This document shows positions 22,440-33,080 of a DNA stretch of 64,000 nucleotides, piece after piece (the first letter of the stretch is position 1; each line of letters starts with the position of its first letter). The notes under the pieces are model-generated. The model was not told where the DNA came from and did not search any database. It was given only the letters and a program-made list of their open reading frames with translations. A program made the position numbers and the translations under genes. Source of the DNA: Terebella lapidaria (Eukaryota > Annelida > Polychaeta > Terebellida > Terebellidae); NCBI GenBank assembly GCA_949152475.1, contig OX424559.1:37927119-37991118 (forward strand), read 5' to 3'.

Positions 22440-22890
22440 ACATATTGGTCACCTCCTTACGCTTCCTTATACGCATGGGTCACCTCCTGTCCTTAGGCCT
22501 CCTGAAGCATGGGTCACCTATCCACCTTAAGCCCCCTTAGGCATGGGTCACGTTCCCACCTTAGGCCTGCTTAGGCATGGGTCACGTCCCCACCTTAGGC
22601 CTCCTTAGGCATGGGTCACCTCCCCACCTTAGGCCTCCTCAGGCATGGGTCACCTCCCCACCTTAGGCCTCCTTAAGCATTGGTCACCCCCACCTTAGGC
22701 CTCCTTAGGCATGTGTCACCTCCCCTCCTTAGGCCTCCTTAGGCATGGGTCACCTCCCCACCTTAGGCCTCCTTAGGCATGGGTCACCTCCACGCCTTAG
22801 GCCTCCTTAGGCATGGGTCACCTCCCCACCTTAGGCCTCCTTAGGCTGGGGTCAACTCCAATACTTAGGCTTCCTGGCATGGGTCAACTA
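22440..22890. repeat. 34-bp minisatellite
   Basis: About 12 to 13 copies of a unit with CCACCTTAGGCCTCC and TTAGGCATGGGTCACCTCC. Internal copies are almost identical and edge copies diverged. TTAGGC is also a nematode-type telomere hexamer, but here it is part of a longer unit and not a telomere run. Confidence 0.92.
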
Positions 22891-23698
22891 CCCTTCTTAG
22901 CAGCTATACATTCCTTGGGCTGGCTTACATACCCCTGCCGAGGGGGCATGATATTAAATGCAAGGGTCTAGGGTCATTAAATCTGCTTGTCTTGGCATGT
23001 GTTGTATGTATATATTAATTTACGTGCACGAAATGTCGATCTTCCCACCTTGTTCCATGTCATACATGCCAATATCCCTCCTCAGGCGGGCTTACATACC
23101 CCTTCCGAGGCTGGTTTACATACCCCGCCTGCGGCTGGAATCCTGTACCCATTTTCCAAACATGCAGATTTTAATGATGTTAATGCACCCAAGTGCCTAT
23201 GATCATCATTACCGCTTCTCTAGGTATGGAACATATGTATATACTCACTCATGTGCATGAAAAGTGAATCGGTCAAGGGTAAATAGATGTCTTTGTTCTA
23301 AACAACATTTGCGTGTCAACAGAAGCTTTCGAGTGTGATTCAAATACTACCCCGGAACCGCATGTTCTCAAATTCGGAAATTTCAACTTTTTTCTTGCTG
23401 TAGATAATGAGAAATGCTGTTAATGAAAATTATTGACACCCAAATAATGCTTCTATGCTGAAATATATTTGAAACCCGCACATCACAAAGGTAATTCATC
23501 ACAATGCATGACATGCCCCGTTTCGTAAGACTTTTTGAGAGTTATCTCAGAAACTCCAAAACTGAAAACAAGTTTGAACCAGTAGCCATCTAAAACTATG
23601 CAAGAACAATAATATATGTCATATTTGTTGACAAATTTTACAATCTGAGGGAGTTATAACAATTTTTAGGAGAGGTCGCCTTTTATGGGTACGATCCT
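22891..23698. other. No gene; weak second copy of sequence near 22230-22440
   Basis: The segment around 22970-23140 (GGGTCATTAAATCTGCTTGTC, CGATCTTCCCACCTT) repeats the one around 22315-22420. Nothing else is recognised. Confidence 0.5.
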
Positions 23699-23701
23699 TA
23701 T

Positions 23702-23748
<47 letters not shown>

Positions 23749-24384
23749 TAATAATAATAATAATCTTTATTCACAAAGGCCTCAGGCCCATATGCATGAA
23801 AATTTACAGATATTGTGATGCAAACAAACAACAGAGCAGAATAACTATGTGCTACCATCTATATTTCGGGCATGTAGTTTTAAACCATAGTAAACATATG
23901 CTGACAAGTCTTTGATACATTGCGGATTTTTGGAGTTCATGATATTTACAAATAGAGTCGTTAAGGAATTATTTCGATTCATGTATTTACCTAAGTAATT
24001 TTCCCTTTCAATAGATTACCTATGATTTGAACATCGAAATCGAGTAAGTGCTGCCTTGTGTTTCCAATAAATATCTTGAGACAAATACATTTCGAAGCAT
24101 AAAACCTTTTTATAATTTCTATAAGTGTCTAATTTTGTACTATGACTCATTTCATCATACCAATTCTGCATTGAAATATCTGTACATCTTTGTTTGAAAG
24201 TGATAAGAAAAACTTCGACATCTCCAACACCTTGTTGTAACCATACATCCCCAAACCCATATGTATAAAGTAAACATCTTATGTCTGTTGCCCAGTTATT
24301 ACACCCGACATCATCAAAACCTTTTAACATTCTATATAGGGCATTCCGCAATCTTGTGTTATTATCATCGTGAACAATTTTCAA
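23699..24384 (-). pseudogene. LINE 3' end: RT C-terminal region, 3' UTR and (ATT)n tail
   Basis: The minus strand from 24384 encodes a LINE C-terminal segment with CNNWATDIRCLL, GDVWLQQGVGDVEVFL and RCTDISMQNWYDEM. This is the weakly conserved region after the RT thumb in the LINEs common in molluscs. The frame stops after RCSNHR (24016) but resumes in the same frame as IERENYLGKYMNRNN down to about 23860, so a nonsense change has split it. The 3' UTR ends with AATAAAG and a long (ATT)n tail (23699-23763 on the plus strand as AAT repeats). Upstream truncation lies near 24385. Confidence 0.75.
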
Positions 24385-24935
24385 TCAAAATTTGACACAT
24401 TTGCATTTATACAAAACTAATAAAGGCAGCCGGCCTAGTTCGCCAAGTGCTGCAACATTTGAGGAGCTATACGATACAGATAAAAGGAACTTACAGAATG
24501 TTTTATATATACAATCCCGACTGTTGTCGATATTACACTCTTTGGTACGATGTGTAGCTGATTCCTCAGGTTACTGACTACGTTTTCGTGTTTATTGTAT
24601 TTACTTTCTATCCTATGTAAATGCACGAGGATAATAATGAATGTTTGTAGTTAGATAATCTGTTAGAAAAGTTCCTATATATATAATGTAAGCTCATTCG
24701 TAGTATAACCATGCATTCTCAAATATGTGCCGGTACTGAACAGTGGAACACACACACAAATCAAACGCCAACTTTATTGACAAATTTGTGCACCTTGTTG
24801 CGAGGTCAAACTCGACTACTACTCGAACTTGAAAAGTACATCTGCCTTATGTCGATTACCTTTTTTAAAAAAAACATCTATGTTCCATCGTTTTTCGGGA
24901 CCAGCGTGCAATGGCTGCGCGAGAAAACGATCAGT
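24385..24935. other. No feature seen
   Basis: AT-rich spacer without recognisable coding, RNA or repeat content. Confidence 0.5.
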
Positions 24936-25085
24936 GGTGTTACTCAGACAACATGTATACGTTGGGCCAACCTCAAACCAACCCCGGTGTTATGTTGGTC
25001 CAACGTCATCATATGACGTTGATGCCACATATTTTTGCTCATGGTCCCAGTGTTGGCCCAAGGTTGTCAACTGTAGCATATTTTT
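24936..25085. repeat. Dispersed repeat with CCAACGTC words (copy 1)
   Basis: Contains GTTGGGCCAACCTCAAACCAACC, GGTCCAACGTCATCATATGACGTTGATGCC and GTGTTGGCCCAAGG. The same vocabulary returns at 26515-26580 and 26735-26955, so it is a dispersed family. Confidence 0.6.
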
Positions 25086-25589
25086 ATTACTGTAACGACC
25101 CGTAACTCCCACAGTGTACTCTACCTTACATACTACATAGAATCAATACACACACACACATCAGCATCTATAAATAACTCCCTGAGGGTGAGCCATCCCT
25201 GAGGGTGGCTTCTCAGACCAACACGTGCCAACATTGACACACTCCACTTAATACCGCGCGCCATAAATACAGTTATGCAACCACTAGCTCAGATATTACG
25301 CAGAAATCACGTGAACAACTCATGATATTGCGACATACATCCAATCGATCAACGCACGCCTTTGCACACCCGCACGTGTTCCGAGAGTTCAGTGTTGGAT
25401 GTCCATGTGGATAGACGTGAATACCTGAGAGACTGAATATTATTGAATTGTGAATTGGATAATTACAAAAAATAGCCCATGGTCCAAGAAAGGTTACCGG
25501 GAGAATGTTTAATTTAAACCATAACGTTTTTTTTCCATCAAAATTGCCATATTGACCTTTCAAGGTCATCGAAAGTCAAACTTAAGGTC

Positions 25590-26220
25590 ACCACTGAAAC
25601 TGCAATATATGATTTACCAATTGATACTCCCAATATTTAAGTTCTATCTTGAAATGTTCTAGGAGTTTACTCCATACAGCTTCCATTATGAAGGAAAAAT
25701 TAGGTAAAATTCCAGGTCATAACTATATTCACCATATATATTTTTCTTACATTCACAATTGATTCCTAAGCCATAAGTTGAAAACGAACGAGATATTAGC
25801 CATTTTGTGCTCCGACCTTGAACATAGGTCAAGGGTCAATTTCAAGGTCATGAGAATATTCAGCTTATATCATTTCAATCTATTTCCAAACTGTAGAGAC
25901 GATAATAAGCAACATGTTACCAATTTTGTGCTTTGACCTTGAAAATGAGGTCAAGATCATGAGAATATTCAGTATATCATTTCCTATATATGCACAATTG
26001 ATTCCTAATTGTAAACATATAGGACATGATGTATGCCAAATATTTGATGACCTTGAATTTTACCTTTGACCTCAGTTTCAAGTTCAAATCATAAAGTTGG
26101 ACTCATGAGATTATTCGGCATAATATGATTTCCTATATGTCCACAATCAATTCCTAATCTTTAATCCCAATATTAAGTGAGATATTAGGAATGATTATAT
26201 AGCAATGGATAATTTAACAT
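25590..26220. repeat. Degenerate ~130-bp repeats with AAGGTCAA motifs
   Basis: Four diverged blocks share ACAATTGATTCCTAA, GAGATATTAG, TTTTGTGCT..GACCTTGAA and GGTCATGAGAATATTCAG. There is no reading frame. Blocks of this kind are frequent in lophotrochozoan genomes (general knowledge). Confidence 0.65.
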
Positions 26221-26445
26221 GGGGAAGCGCCATTTGGGACACGTCTAAAAAATCAAAATGGCCGCCACATGCAGACCGGCGATTCAAAGGCAACGAAACT
26301 TACACATGACAGAGGTAGGACTATATGAGGGGAATGTTTTGAAACAGACAGTTTTTGAAATCAAAGAACTAAACAATACCTCCCTCTGGAAATATTTCTA
26401 GGGATTTTTGTGCGAGATTTCAAGAAGATTCGCCTGTAAATTTTG

Positions 26446-26518
26446 AAGATGAATATGTAGACGGACGACGACAGACGCAACGCTACGGCAATAGGTTATC
26501 GGACCAAAGGTCCGGGTC
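26446..26518. repeat. Dispersed repeat with TTATCGGACCAAAGGTCCGG (plus copy)
   Basis: Includes AGACGGACGACGACAGACGCAACG followed by CGGCAATAGGTTATCGGACCAAAGGTCCGG. A reverse-complement copy is at 49547-49605. It looks like a conserved end of a transposon family. Confidence 0.75.
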
Positions 26519-26734
26519 CAACGTCATCATCTGACATTGATCACACATTTGCTCATCGGGCCATCGACCTTAGGCTAGCTTCAAAACTGGGTGCAATAAT
26601 TATACATCAAGTGATGATCACGCATTCCCTCTGTGAATAAAGACATAAACTTCCAACAAATAGTGGACTCATTACGGATTTTCCATTCTGCCTTCATGAA
26701 AGAAGTGCCCCTCATCAATTATGAAAATTAGTAA

Positions 26735-26955
26735 TTGTCAAATCCAACGTGGCTGCCAATTGGTCATTTAGCGATGTTGGCCAAACGATGGTCAAATGTT
26801 GGTCAAATAAGATTGATTCAACGTCGGCAGAAGTACTTTAGCCCAACGTTGGTTAGACAACTTAGACGTCACCTTATTGTTGCTAGTGTGGTACTGTGGT
26901 TGTTAGGCCAACAGCGACCCCGCCAACTTAATGCCAACGTTAGCCCAACAGGCGA
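26735..26955. repeat. Dispersed repeat with CCAACGTTGG words (copy 2)
   Basis: Has CCAACGTGG, GATGTTGGCCAAACGATGGTC, CCCAACGTTGGTTAGACAACTT and GCCAACGTTAGCCCAAC, ending in an AT-rich microsatellite at 26963-27050. Confidence 0.6.
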
Positions 26956-27050
26956 AAAGCCTGCATATATATATATTTATATATATATATTTATTATTTA
27001 TGCGACAATTATTATTATTTATTATTATTATTATTTATATATTTATTATT

Positions 27051-27689
27051 ATGCGACAATATTAAAAACATAATTAAATGCCTCACCGTGGGCTTATGGC
27101 TACAAAATTACACCCAGAACCAACTTAGGTGATAATTGAAAATGTGTTTCTTTCTCGGTGATATTGCGATGGAAGATTACAAAAATGCTCAAAGGCCAGT
27201 CACTAAATGAACATGTTACCGGGATGAAAAGTCAGGTTTGCTAAATTAAGAATATTTCATGTCGAATGGACATTCTGAAATATATCCACCACGGAGAGGG
27301 GTGTTTGCCTGTAGGACCTTTCCTTTGTTGCCACTTAGAACTAAACACCAATAAAAACAGTTGACAAGAGGTCATATTTAGGGCTAATGTCAGCAGGATT
27401 ATGACTTCTGGGCATTTACTTCGCACTCGCCTCACCAACAGCATCCAATATTGCTTCACACACTGTATCTCGAGGTATGGATGTGGTGGTCCGACACAAG
27501 CTCTTTAATGAATTGTGTCTTTATCATCCACTCATGCTGTGATGTACTTGGCGTCCTAGGTACCTGATACATGCTGAATATTTCCCAAGAGGACATCCAC
27601 GCTGGCGGTTTTTCTATTCCTCTGTAAACGGCAGTGAACTTGACTTCGGTTCATTATCATTTTGTTGGACCTCGTCTTCAGATTAATAC
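27051..27689. other. No gene seen
   Basis: The short open frames here show no recognised domain and no splice context that supports them. Confidence 0.5.
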
Positions 27690-27899
27690 TGTAACGGGTT
27701 TGCACCCTTCTGTGACGTCTTGATAAACCGGTTTTCTTGGGAGGTGGGTGAGTTGTTATATAACCGGAGCTGAAACGGTAGAACTCCGGGAAACTGCTAC
27801 TGCTGTACGGTTGAACTCCGGCTAGAAGTCTCTGAAGGTTGGTAGCGTGGTCTGGAATGGACCTCTTAACCGTTGCCCGACTGCTAATCTGCAACTGCA

Positions 27900-28330
27900 C
27901 CTGTAAAGTAAGGATCCGGAGGCGTTTCCGTCTCCGGGTACTGCAACTGCTCCGTCGGGATACCGCTTTACTGCAACAGCTCCGTCGTTTTCCGCCTTAC
28001 TGCAAACTGCGACTGCGCCTGGAATAAAGAATCCGGGAACGTTGCCGTTTCCGAATACTGCAACCGCTCTGCCAGGTTCCGCCTCACTGCAAACTGCTCC
28101 GGTTGGCTCCGCCTCACCGCAACCTGCGACTGCACCTGAAATGGAGTATCTCGGAAGTGTTCTCACTTCCGGTTACCGCAACCGCTCCGTCAGGTACTGC
28201 CTCTGCAACTCCGTCGTCCGGTACCGCCTCTGCAACTGCTTCGTCGTTCCCGTCTCTGCAACTGCTCCGTCCGGTACCGCCTCCGTAGTTGCTCCGTTGA
28301 ATTCCACCTCCGTCTCCGTCTCCTTCCTTG
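27900..28330. repeat. CTCCGTC/GCAACTG minisatellite within the LTR
   Basis: Irregular repetition of CTGCAACTGCTCCGTC, GGTACCGCCTCTGCAACT and similar words of 25-50 bp. A related TCCGGTTCCGTC run is at 28845-28895. Ser/Thr/Ala-rich ORFs across it are artefacts of the repeat. Confidence 0.75.
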
Positions 28331-28652
28331 GTGATCTGGGTTCTTGGATCACCCTAAGACGTCGTTACAACTTGGTCTTAACCGACTGTGGTCTTATCTC
28401 CCTTCACTCCGTATTACTTTCTTTTCCGGCGAACTAACTTTATTATAAATTCCAGTTCCCTAACAAACACAGAAAAACAACTCGGTTGAAGTTTTCATGT
28501 TTATTTTCCAAGTGCACAGTCGGAAGACTTAACTGCTATCATCTGGAAGACTCTATCCGGAACAAGGGAGTACGCTGCTATGGGAGAAGGGGTCTGCACA
28601 GGTCGACGTCAGGACACCAACTCCGCCGTCCGCTGTGAAGCGGGGGCTTTTA

Positions 28653-28660
28653 TAGACCTG
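28653..28660 (-). promoter_or_regulatory. TATA box in the solo LTR
   Basis: TATAAAAG on the minus strand, preceded by GGTC and followed by CCCCCGCTTC. It is the likely core promoter of the LTR. Confidence 0.5.
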
Positions 28661-29535
28661 AGACCCACGTCACGTGACCAACCTATTGTGACGTCATAGT
28701 CCGCCAAAACACTGATATTTTCCGGATTTCTAAAAACACTCTAGAACCAATCAGTGGCTGACACGTCACCTTTTAAACCGAAAACGAGGCTGATCACATG
28801 ACCTTCCGGAAATAACGTCATTACGTTTTTGTACTCCATTGTTCCGGCTCCGTGTCCGGTTCCGTCTCCGGTTCCGGCTCCGTCTCCGGCTTTACCGACA
28901 TACAAATATATAAAGTTCCGAGACGGAAAACCTTTTAAACATTAACAATACGGAACCGTATGAACCTTTAAACACATATACATTTTAATAAACGGTTATT
29001 TAACCATAATATCACAAAACACTAACAGAATTACCTAGGGGAAACCTTTGGGTACGCCCCAAAACCGTTACAATACAAAGTGGCTTCATCTTCATTTCTC
29101 ACAAGCAGGTACTATAACAACATTCTCTCCTCTCCTTCGATTGGCTCTGTCCTGCATTGGCAATGGGGGTGTTCTGGAATAACTGCAGTCGCCAGCTGGC
29201 AGCACTGTTTCATGGATTTTTTTCCTGTTTCATCAGTATAAACGTAATTTTACCGCCATAATTTACGTCATTGGTGATTACAGACGATATCTGTTAGTGA
29301 TTTGGCACCGAAACTGACCCAAATTACGATGCTACCCCCGTCGAATGAGTGCTTGAACATCCCCTATTGATGTTCCTGAGCATCTAAGTTGTCCCGATCA
29401 GTCTGGGTGCTGTAAGTGATATCTTGCAGAGAGATATCCACCTCCGACTCCGATTCTGTCAAATAAATAAGTACTACATCTTGTTCGGATGTGTCTTGTC
29501 AGTGTCTTGTTAGTCTTGCTGAAATGATGGGAACG

Positions 29536-29840
29536 TCAAGCAGAAGATATCTTCGTGCGAAGAGTAAATTCCTGCAGTGTTCTCACAGGACCGTCTTTGA
29601 CTTCCCTTATCACGACATATACTGGACATACATGGTATAACATATTGCATGGCTCCGGTTTTCTCCTGTCTCTACTCTCTCCCCGTCGTAGGAAGCGATC
29701 TTGACCAACACCTGGTCTCCTTGTTGAACCTGCAGTCATACCTTTTTCTGATGCTTGATGCTGAAGCTAACCTGTATTATTTCCCAAGCCGTTGGCATAA
29801 TTCCTCTACAGAGCCGTGGTTAAATGTTCAGTAATTGTTT
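29536..29840 (-). pseudogene. Decayed Ty3/gypsy integrase C-terminal fragment
   Basis: The minus strand contains QQGDQVLVKIASYDGE in one frame and PVYVVIREVKDGPVRTL in another. These are the PGD.VLV and PVYVV..E...G..RTLHRN landmarks of the gypsy integrase tail, here split by frameshifts and stops. An acidic stretch (ESESEVDISLQDI) follows downstream. It lies upstream of the solo LTR on the same strand. But the LTR has its own target duplication, so the two may be independent insertions. Confidence 0.6.
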
Positions 29841-32020
29841 CTCTGGTTGATGCTTATTAATCTTCATATGTACTCTCGTCAAGTGTATAAGTTTTGTAGC
29901 CCTTTAACATTTTGTCTGCCTCTGGTGGCCATTTTGAGTTTCCAACAGATTGATGAAAACATATGATATTGGTTTGAAATAGAAACCAACAATATTTTTT
30001 CCACCATTGAACTTTTTCCTTCATATAGGAGCTCTATGACCTAATATTTTGAACTACTTCAAGTAAGAGCATGATAAGGACTGCCACGACAGTTTCAGTG
30101 GTGAAATTGGAAGGCCAGTAAATTGGAGGAAGAAACAGTTGTGGATAAACAATATACATATTCCTGACAACATTTCTTGGACATTTGGGTAATTTCCTTG
30201 TTTAGTTTCAAAGATATAAATCTGTGATTACGTGGTAAAATTTTAGGCCCAAGATTCAATTTCTTCGGATGACCCGAAGCCATTATATGGTAAACAATTT
30301 TTTGAGTTGTTATGTTAAATTGGACGTTAGCTATACAATGGTCCCTGTAAAACAAGACATCAACCTTTGCACGAAAAATGAGGTTTTTATCTTAAATAAA
30401 ATCATATTTCACATGTCCATGTTAAATCAATATTTGTGGAATACGAAGAAATCTTTACAGACAGGTAAGTCTTATAACGGAGGTGTGTTATCTTACAGGG
30501 ACTACTTTATGTTACTACAAGTTATATTGTGTACGCATGGGACATGCAGTACATTCACAATACCACCATGCGCCACTCGCGATGATCATAATTTATTCAT
30601 CATAGTTATTTACATAGACAAATTGAACCCCAAAATTTGAATTTTCCAGAACAAAAACTCGTATATTTCTTTACACACTTTATTCATCGTTACTGTCTTG
30701 AAGTACATGTCATGGAAATCTGGAAATTTGAAAATATCATAATATTTGACAACTTCAATATCGCAAGAAATATAGCCGCCCATTGCAATTTCATTGACAG
30801 TGCGTTTTAAACACCTCAATACAATTTCCACAGGTCATATTTCAAACATTTGGATACAGCTAGGTGGTAGGGGCCTTCATCCAGCTAGGTGTTGATCACT
30901 CGGTTATCCCGGACAAACGGAGATCTACTTAAAGATTTAACATTGGATCTTAGTTCAACATACAGCTGACACAATATCGCTCAATATGTTATACATATTG
31001 ATTAACTATCAGTTATTTGAATCAGGTGGATTTAAGCTGTTGCTGCAATCCCTTTTCTCGCCGACCGAACGCGACGTGTGGTTGACGACGTCCGTCTGCT
31101 CACGACACTGGATAAACGCTTGGAAGTTCATCTGTTGGGAGTGATACAAAGAGTGATAATATATTTATTTAAAGGTAAGACGCCAGTTCCACACAGCTCG
31201 GATGTAATCATTTTCCCATACAAGTGTAATGAAATCTTCATGCTGTTAACACCAATCCTTACATTTACATCCATCTGAGGATGGGTGTGTTTCAACTCAA
31301 GCAAACGGTTATTCAGGCCTGAGGCAGCTTCAAGTACTGATAGTCACGACACATGCACGGGATCTGAAATATATGTTGTGCATGTAAGAGAGGAAACAGC
31401 AAACATCACATGATGATCATGTACACCGCAAAGTGGAATGCTTGAACAACATAGTGTAATTGTTTTTTGCTGAAATTACTGGTAAAACATATTAGTCTGT
31501 GACATTTCCATACCGATGTACCTGTTTCTGTGGATGCTAGATTGAAGCAGCAACTCAAACGTTGTCTCACAAATATCGGGAATCCGAACCAACCCCTACC
31601 TGGTCGGTATCTTACATGTTGAGTCACAGTAAGGCAACGTATGACACTTTCTCACGGACTATTCTCATGAGTAAACTATTTGGTCGAGCTTTGTTTCTAT
31701 TCCAGAATGTAGCATTTTACTTTTACTGGTCATCAAAATCTAATTGTATTTGTGGCATTAGATTGATATTCACATTCATACCACTGGGCCGGTGTCACTG
31801 CTGGTGAACATAAAATCTGTCCCCGAGGATACAATAAACTCAGTAGCCTTTTGGCTTGTGATTAGGTACTTATGTACTTGTCATATATTTATTCCATGAG
31901 GTTTTTTTCGGTTTTGTAAATTACTTCATATGTTGTTAATGTATACTGATTCCATCAGGTGCACAGTAAAAACAACTACATTTAACACACTGTCTGCCCC
32001 TGAAGCGCCAGTGTGTCTTT
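29841..32020. other. Intergenic; no gene seen
   Basis: No domain or splice-supported exon is recognised on either strand. One duplicated segment is listed separately. Confidence 0.45.
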
Positions 32021-32136
32021 GGATAAACTATTTGGTCGGGCTTTGTTTCTATTCCAGAATATAGTATTCCACTTTTGCTAGTCATCATCAGAATCTAATT
32101 ATATTTGTGGCATTAGATTGATACTTACATTTTCGT
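31665..32136. repeat. Direct duplication, ~115 bp, 357 bp apart
   Basis: TAAACTATTTGGTCGAGCTTTGTTTC through TGTGGCATTAGATTGATATTCACATT at 31672-31780 recurs at 32025-32136 with several substitutions and a 3-base insertion. Confidence 0.8.
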
Positions 32137-32634
32137 CATTTCAGTCTCAACTCTATTGAATTCCCAGACAAAAATGCTATTGCACGACACTGACCCCCTT
32201 CCCTGCCCCCAAAACACCCCACACAGAAGCATTGTACTTTTTAACACCGAATTTACAACAAAAGGATATTACACCTCTCTTTCATTACATATGGTGTCCT
32301 GGCAAAAACATCGTACACTGTTCATAACGTGAATAGGGACTGGTGTGTACAGTGTCTAAATGTCGAGCAATGAATTCGCAGCCCTCATTGATGGCGTTAA
32401 ACTGTTCCGTGATTCTCAATTCAAAAACTATATTACACTCCATATTTCTATTTTCTCTATTGACTCTAATGCAAACACATACTTGTCTGGATGTTATGAG
32501 AGGGTGATTCTTACGTGTACCTATATACACCAGCATGGTGACATGTGATATCACCTGTGACTATAAACTTATCAGTGTTTATGAAAACGTGAAAGTTCTA
32601 GTCAGGCCTAGACAGGTTAGTTTGTAAATAGGCC

Positions 32635-32775
32635 TTGAGCCGAAACTTGACAGTTGGTGCCACGTCTCTGAGATCTAGTCAAACCTACAACAGAAGCTAG
32701 AAAGCTGGTGCCACGTTTCAGATCTAGACCAGCCTACAAGCGAACCTTGGAACCTGGTGTCACGTCTGAGATTTT
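32635..32775. repeat. Three diverged copies of a ~55-bp unit
   Basis: Each copy has CGAAACTTG or AGAAGCTAG, then TGGTGCCACGTCTCTGAGATCTAG, then CCTACAA. Confidence 0.7.
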
Positions 32776-32902
32776 CATCTTGTGATACGATTCTGCACCC
32801 CCGCCCTGAATAAGGGAGTGCAAAGTGCTCACCAAACAACTAATTTGTATTCCATGCGCATAATAAAACAAGAATTCCTACAATGGATGATGCTTGCGGA
32901 AC

Positions 32903-32908
32903 TTTATT
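32903..32908 (-). terminator. Polyadenylation signal of the secreted mosaic gene
   Basis: AATAAA on the minus strand about 170 bases after the stop codon at 33081-33083. It is the first canonical hexamer downstream. Confidence 0.5.
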
Positions 32909-33080
32909 ATGCATGCTTATTCCATATTCGTATTATGCTCTCATTATGACACTTGTACATGCGTTGACGTTGATTCCTTTGCTGATATCTGGAATTACTT
33001 AGATCATATCAACTATGACATCAAAATATGGAATTCGTTATTTTAACAACCGTTTCTGCTCATTCATTTCCATTCGAATT

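Larger units (their letters stand above)
27690..29072 (-). mobile_element. Solo LTR, ~1.38 kb, with 4-bp target duplication
   Basis: The ends read TGTAACGG ... CCGTTACA, the TG...CA inverted termini of an LTR. Both borders are flanked by ATAC (27686-27689 and 29073-29076), the expected target duplication. On the minus strand there is a TATA box (TATAAAAG near 28655) and, about 150 bases later, AATAAA (near 28508), giving a plausible U3-R-U5 order in that direction. The U5-side interior (27900-28330) is a C-rich minisatellite. There is no internal coding region, so it is a solo LTR left by recombination. Strand is inferred from these signals. Confidence 0.7.

Noticed and set aside
22440..22890. 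TTAGGC-rich stretch as an interstitial telomere
   Set aside because: TTAGGC occurs once or twice per 34-bp unit and never as an uninterrupted hexamer run.
23619..23915. Poly-Ile and poly-Tyr frames
   Set aside because: These are translations of the (AAT)n microsatellite.
27900..28330. Ser/Thr/Ala-rich ORFs as a mucin-like gene
   Set aside because: They lie in a minisatellite inside a solo LTR, lack a signal peptide or splice context, and are open in several frames.
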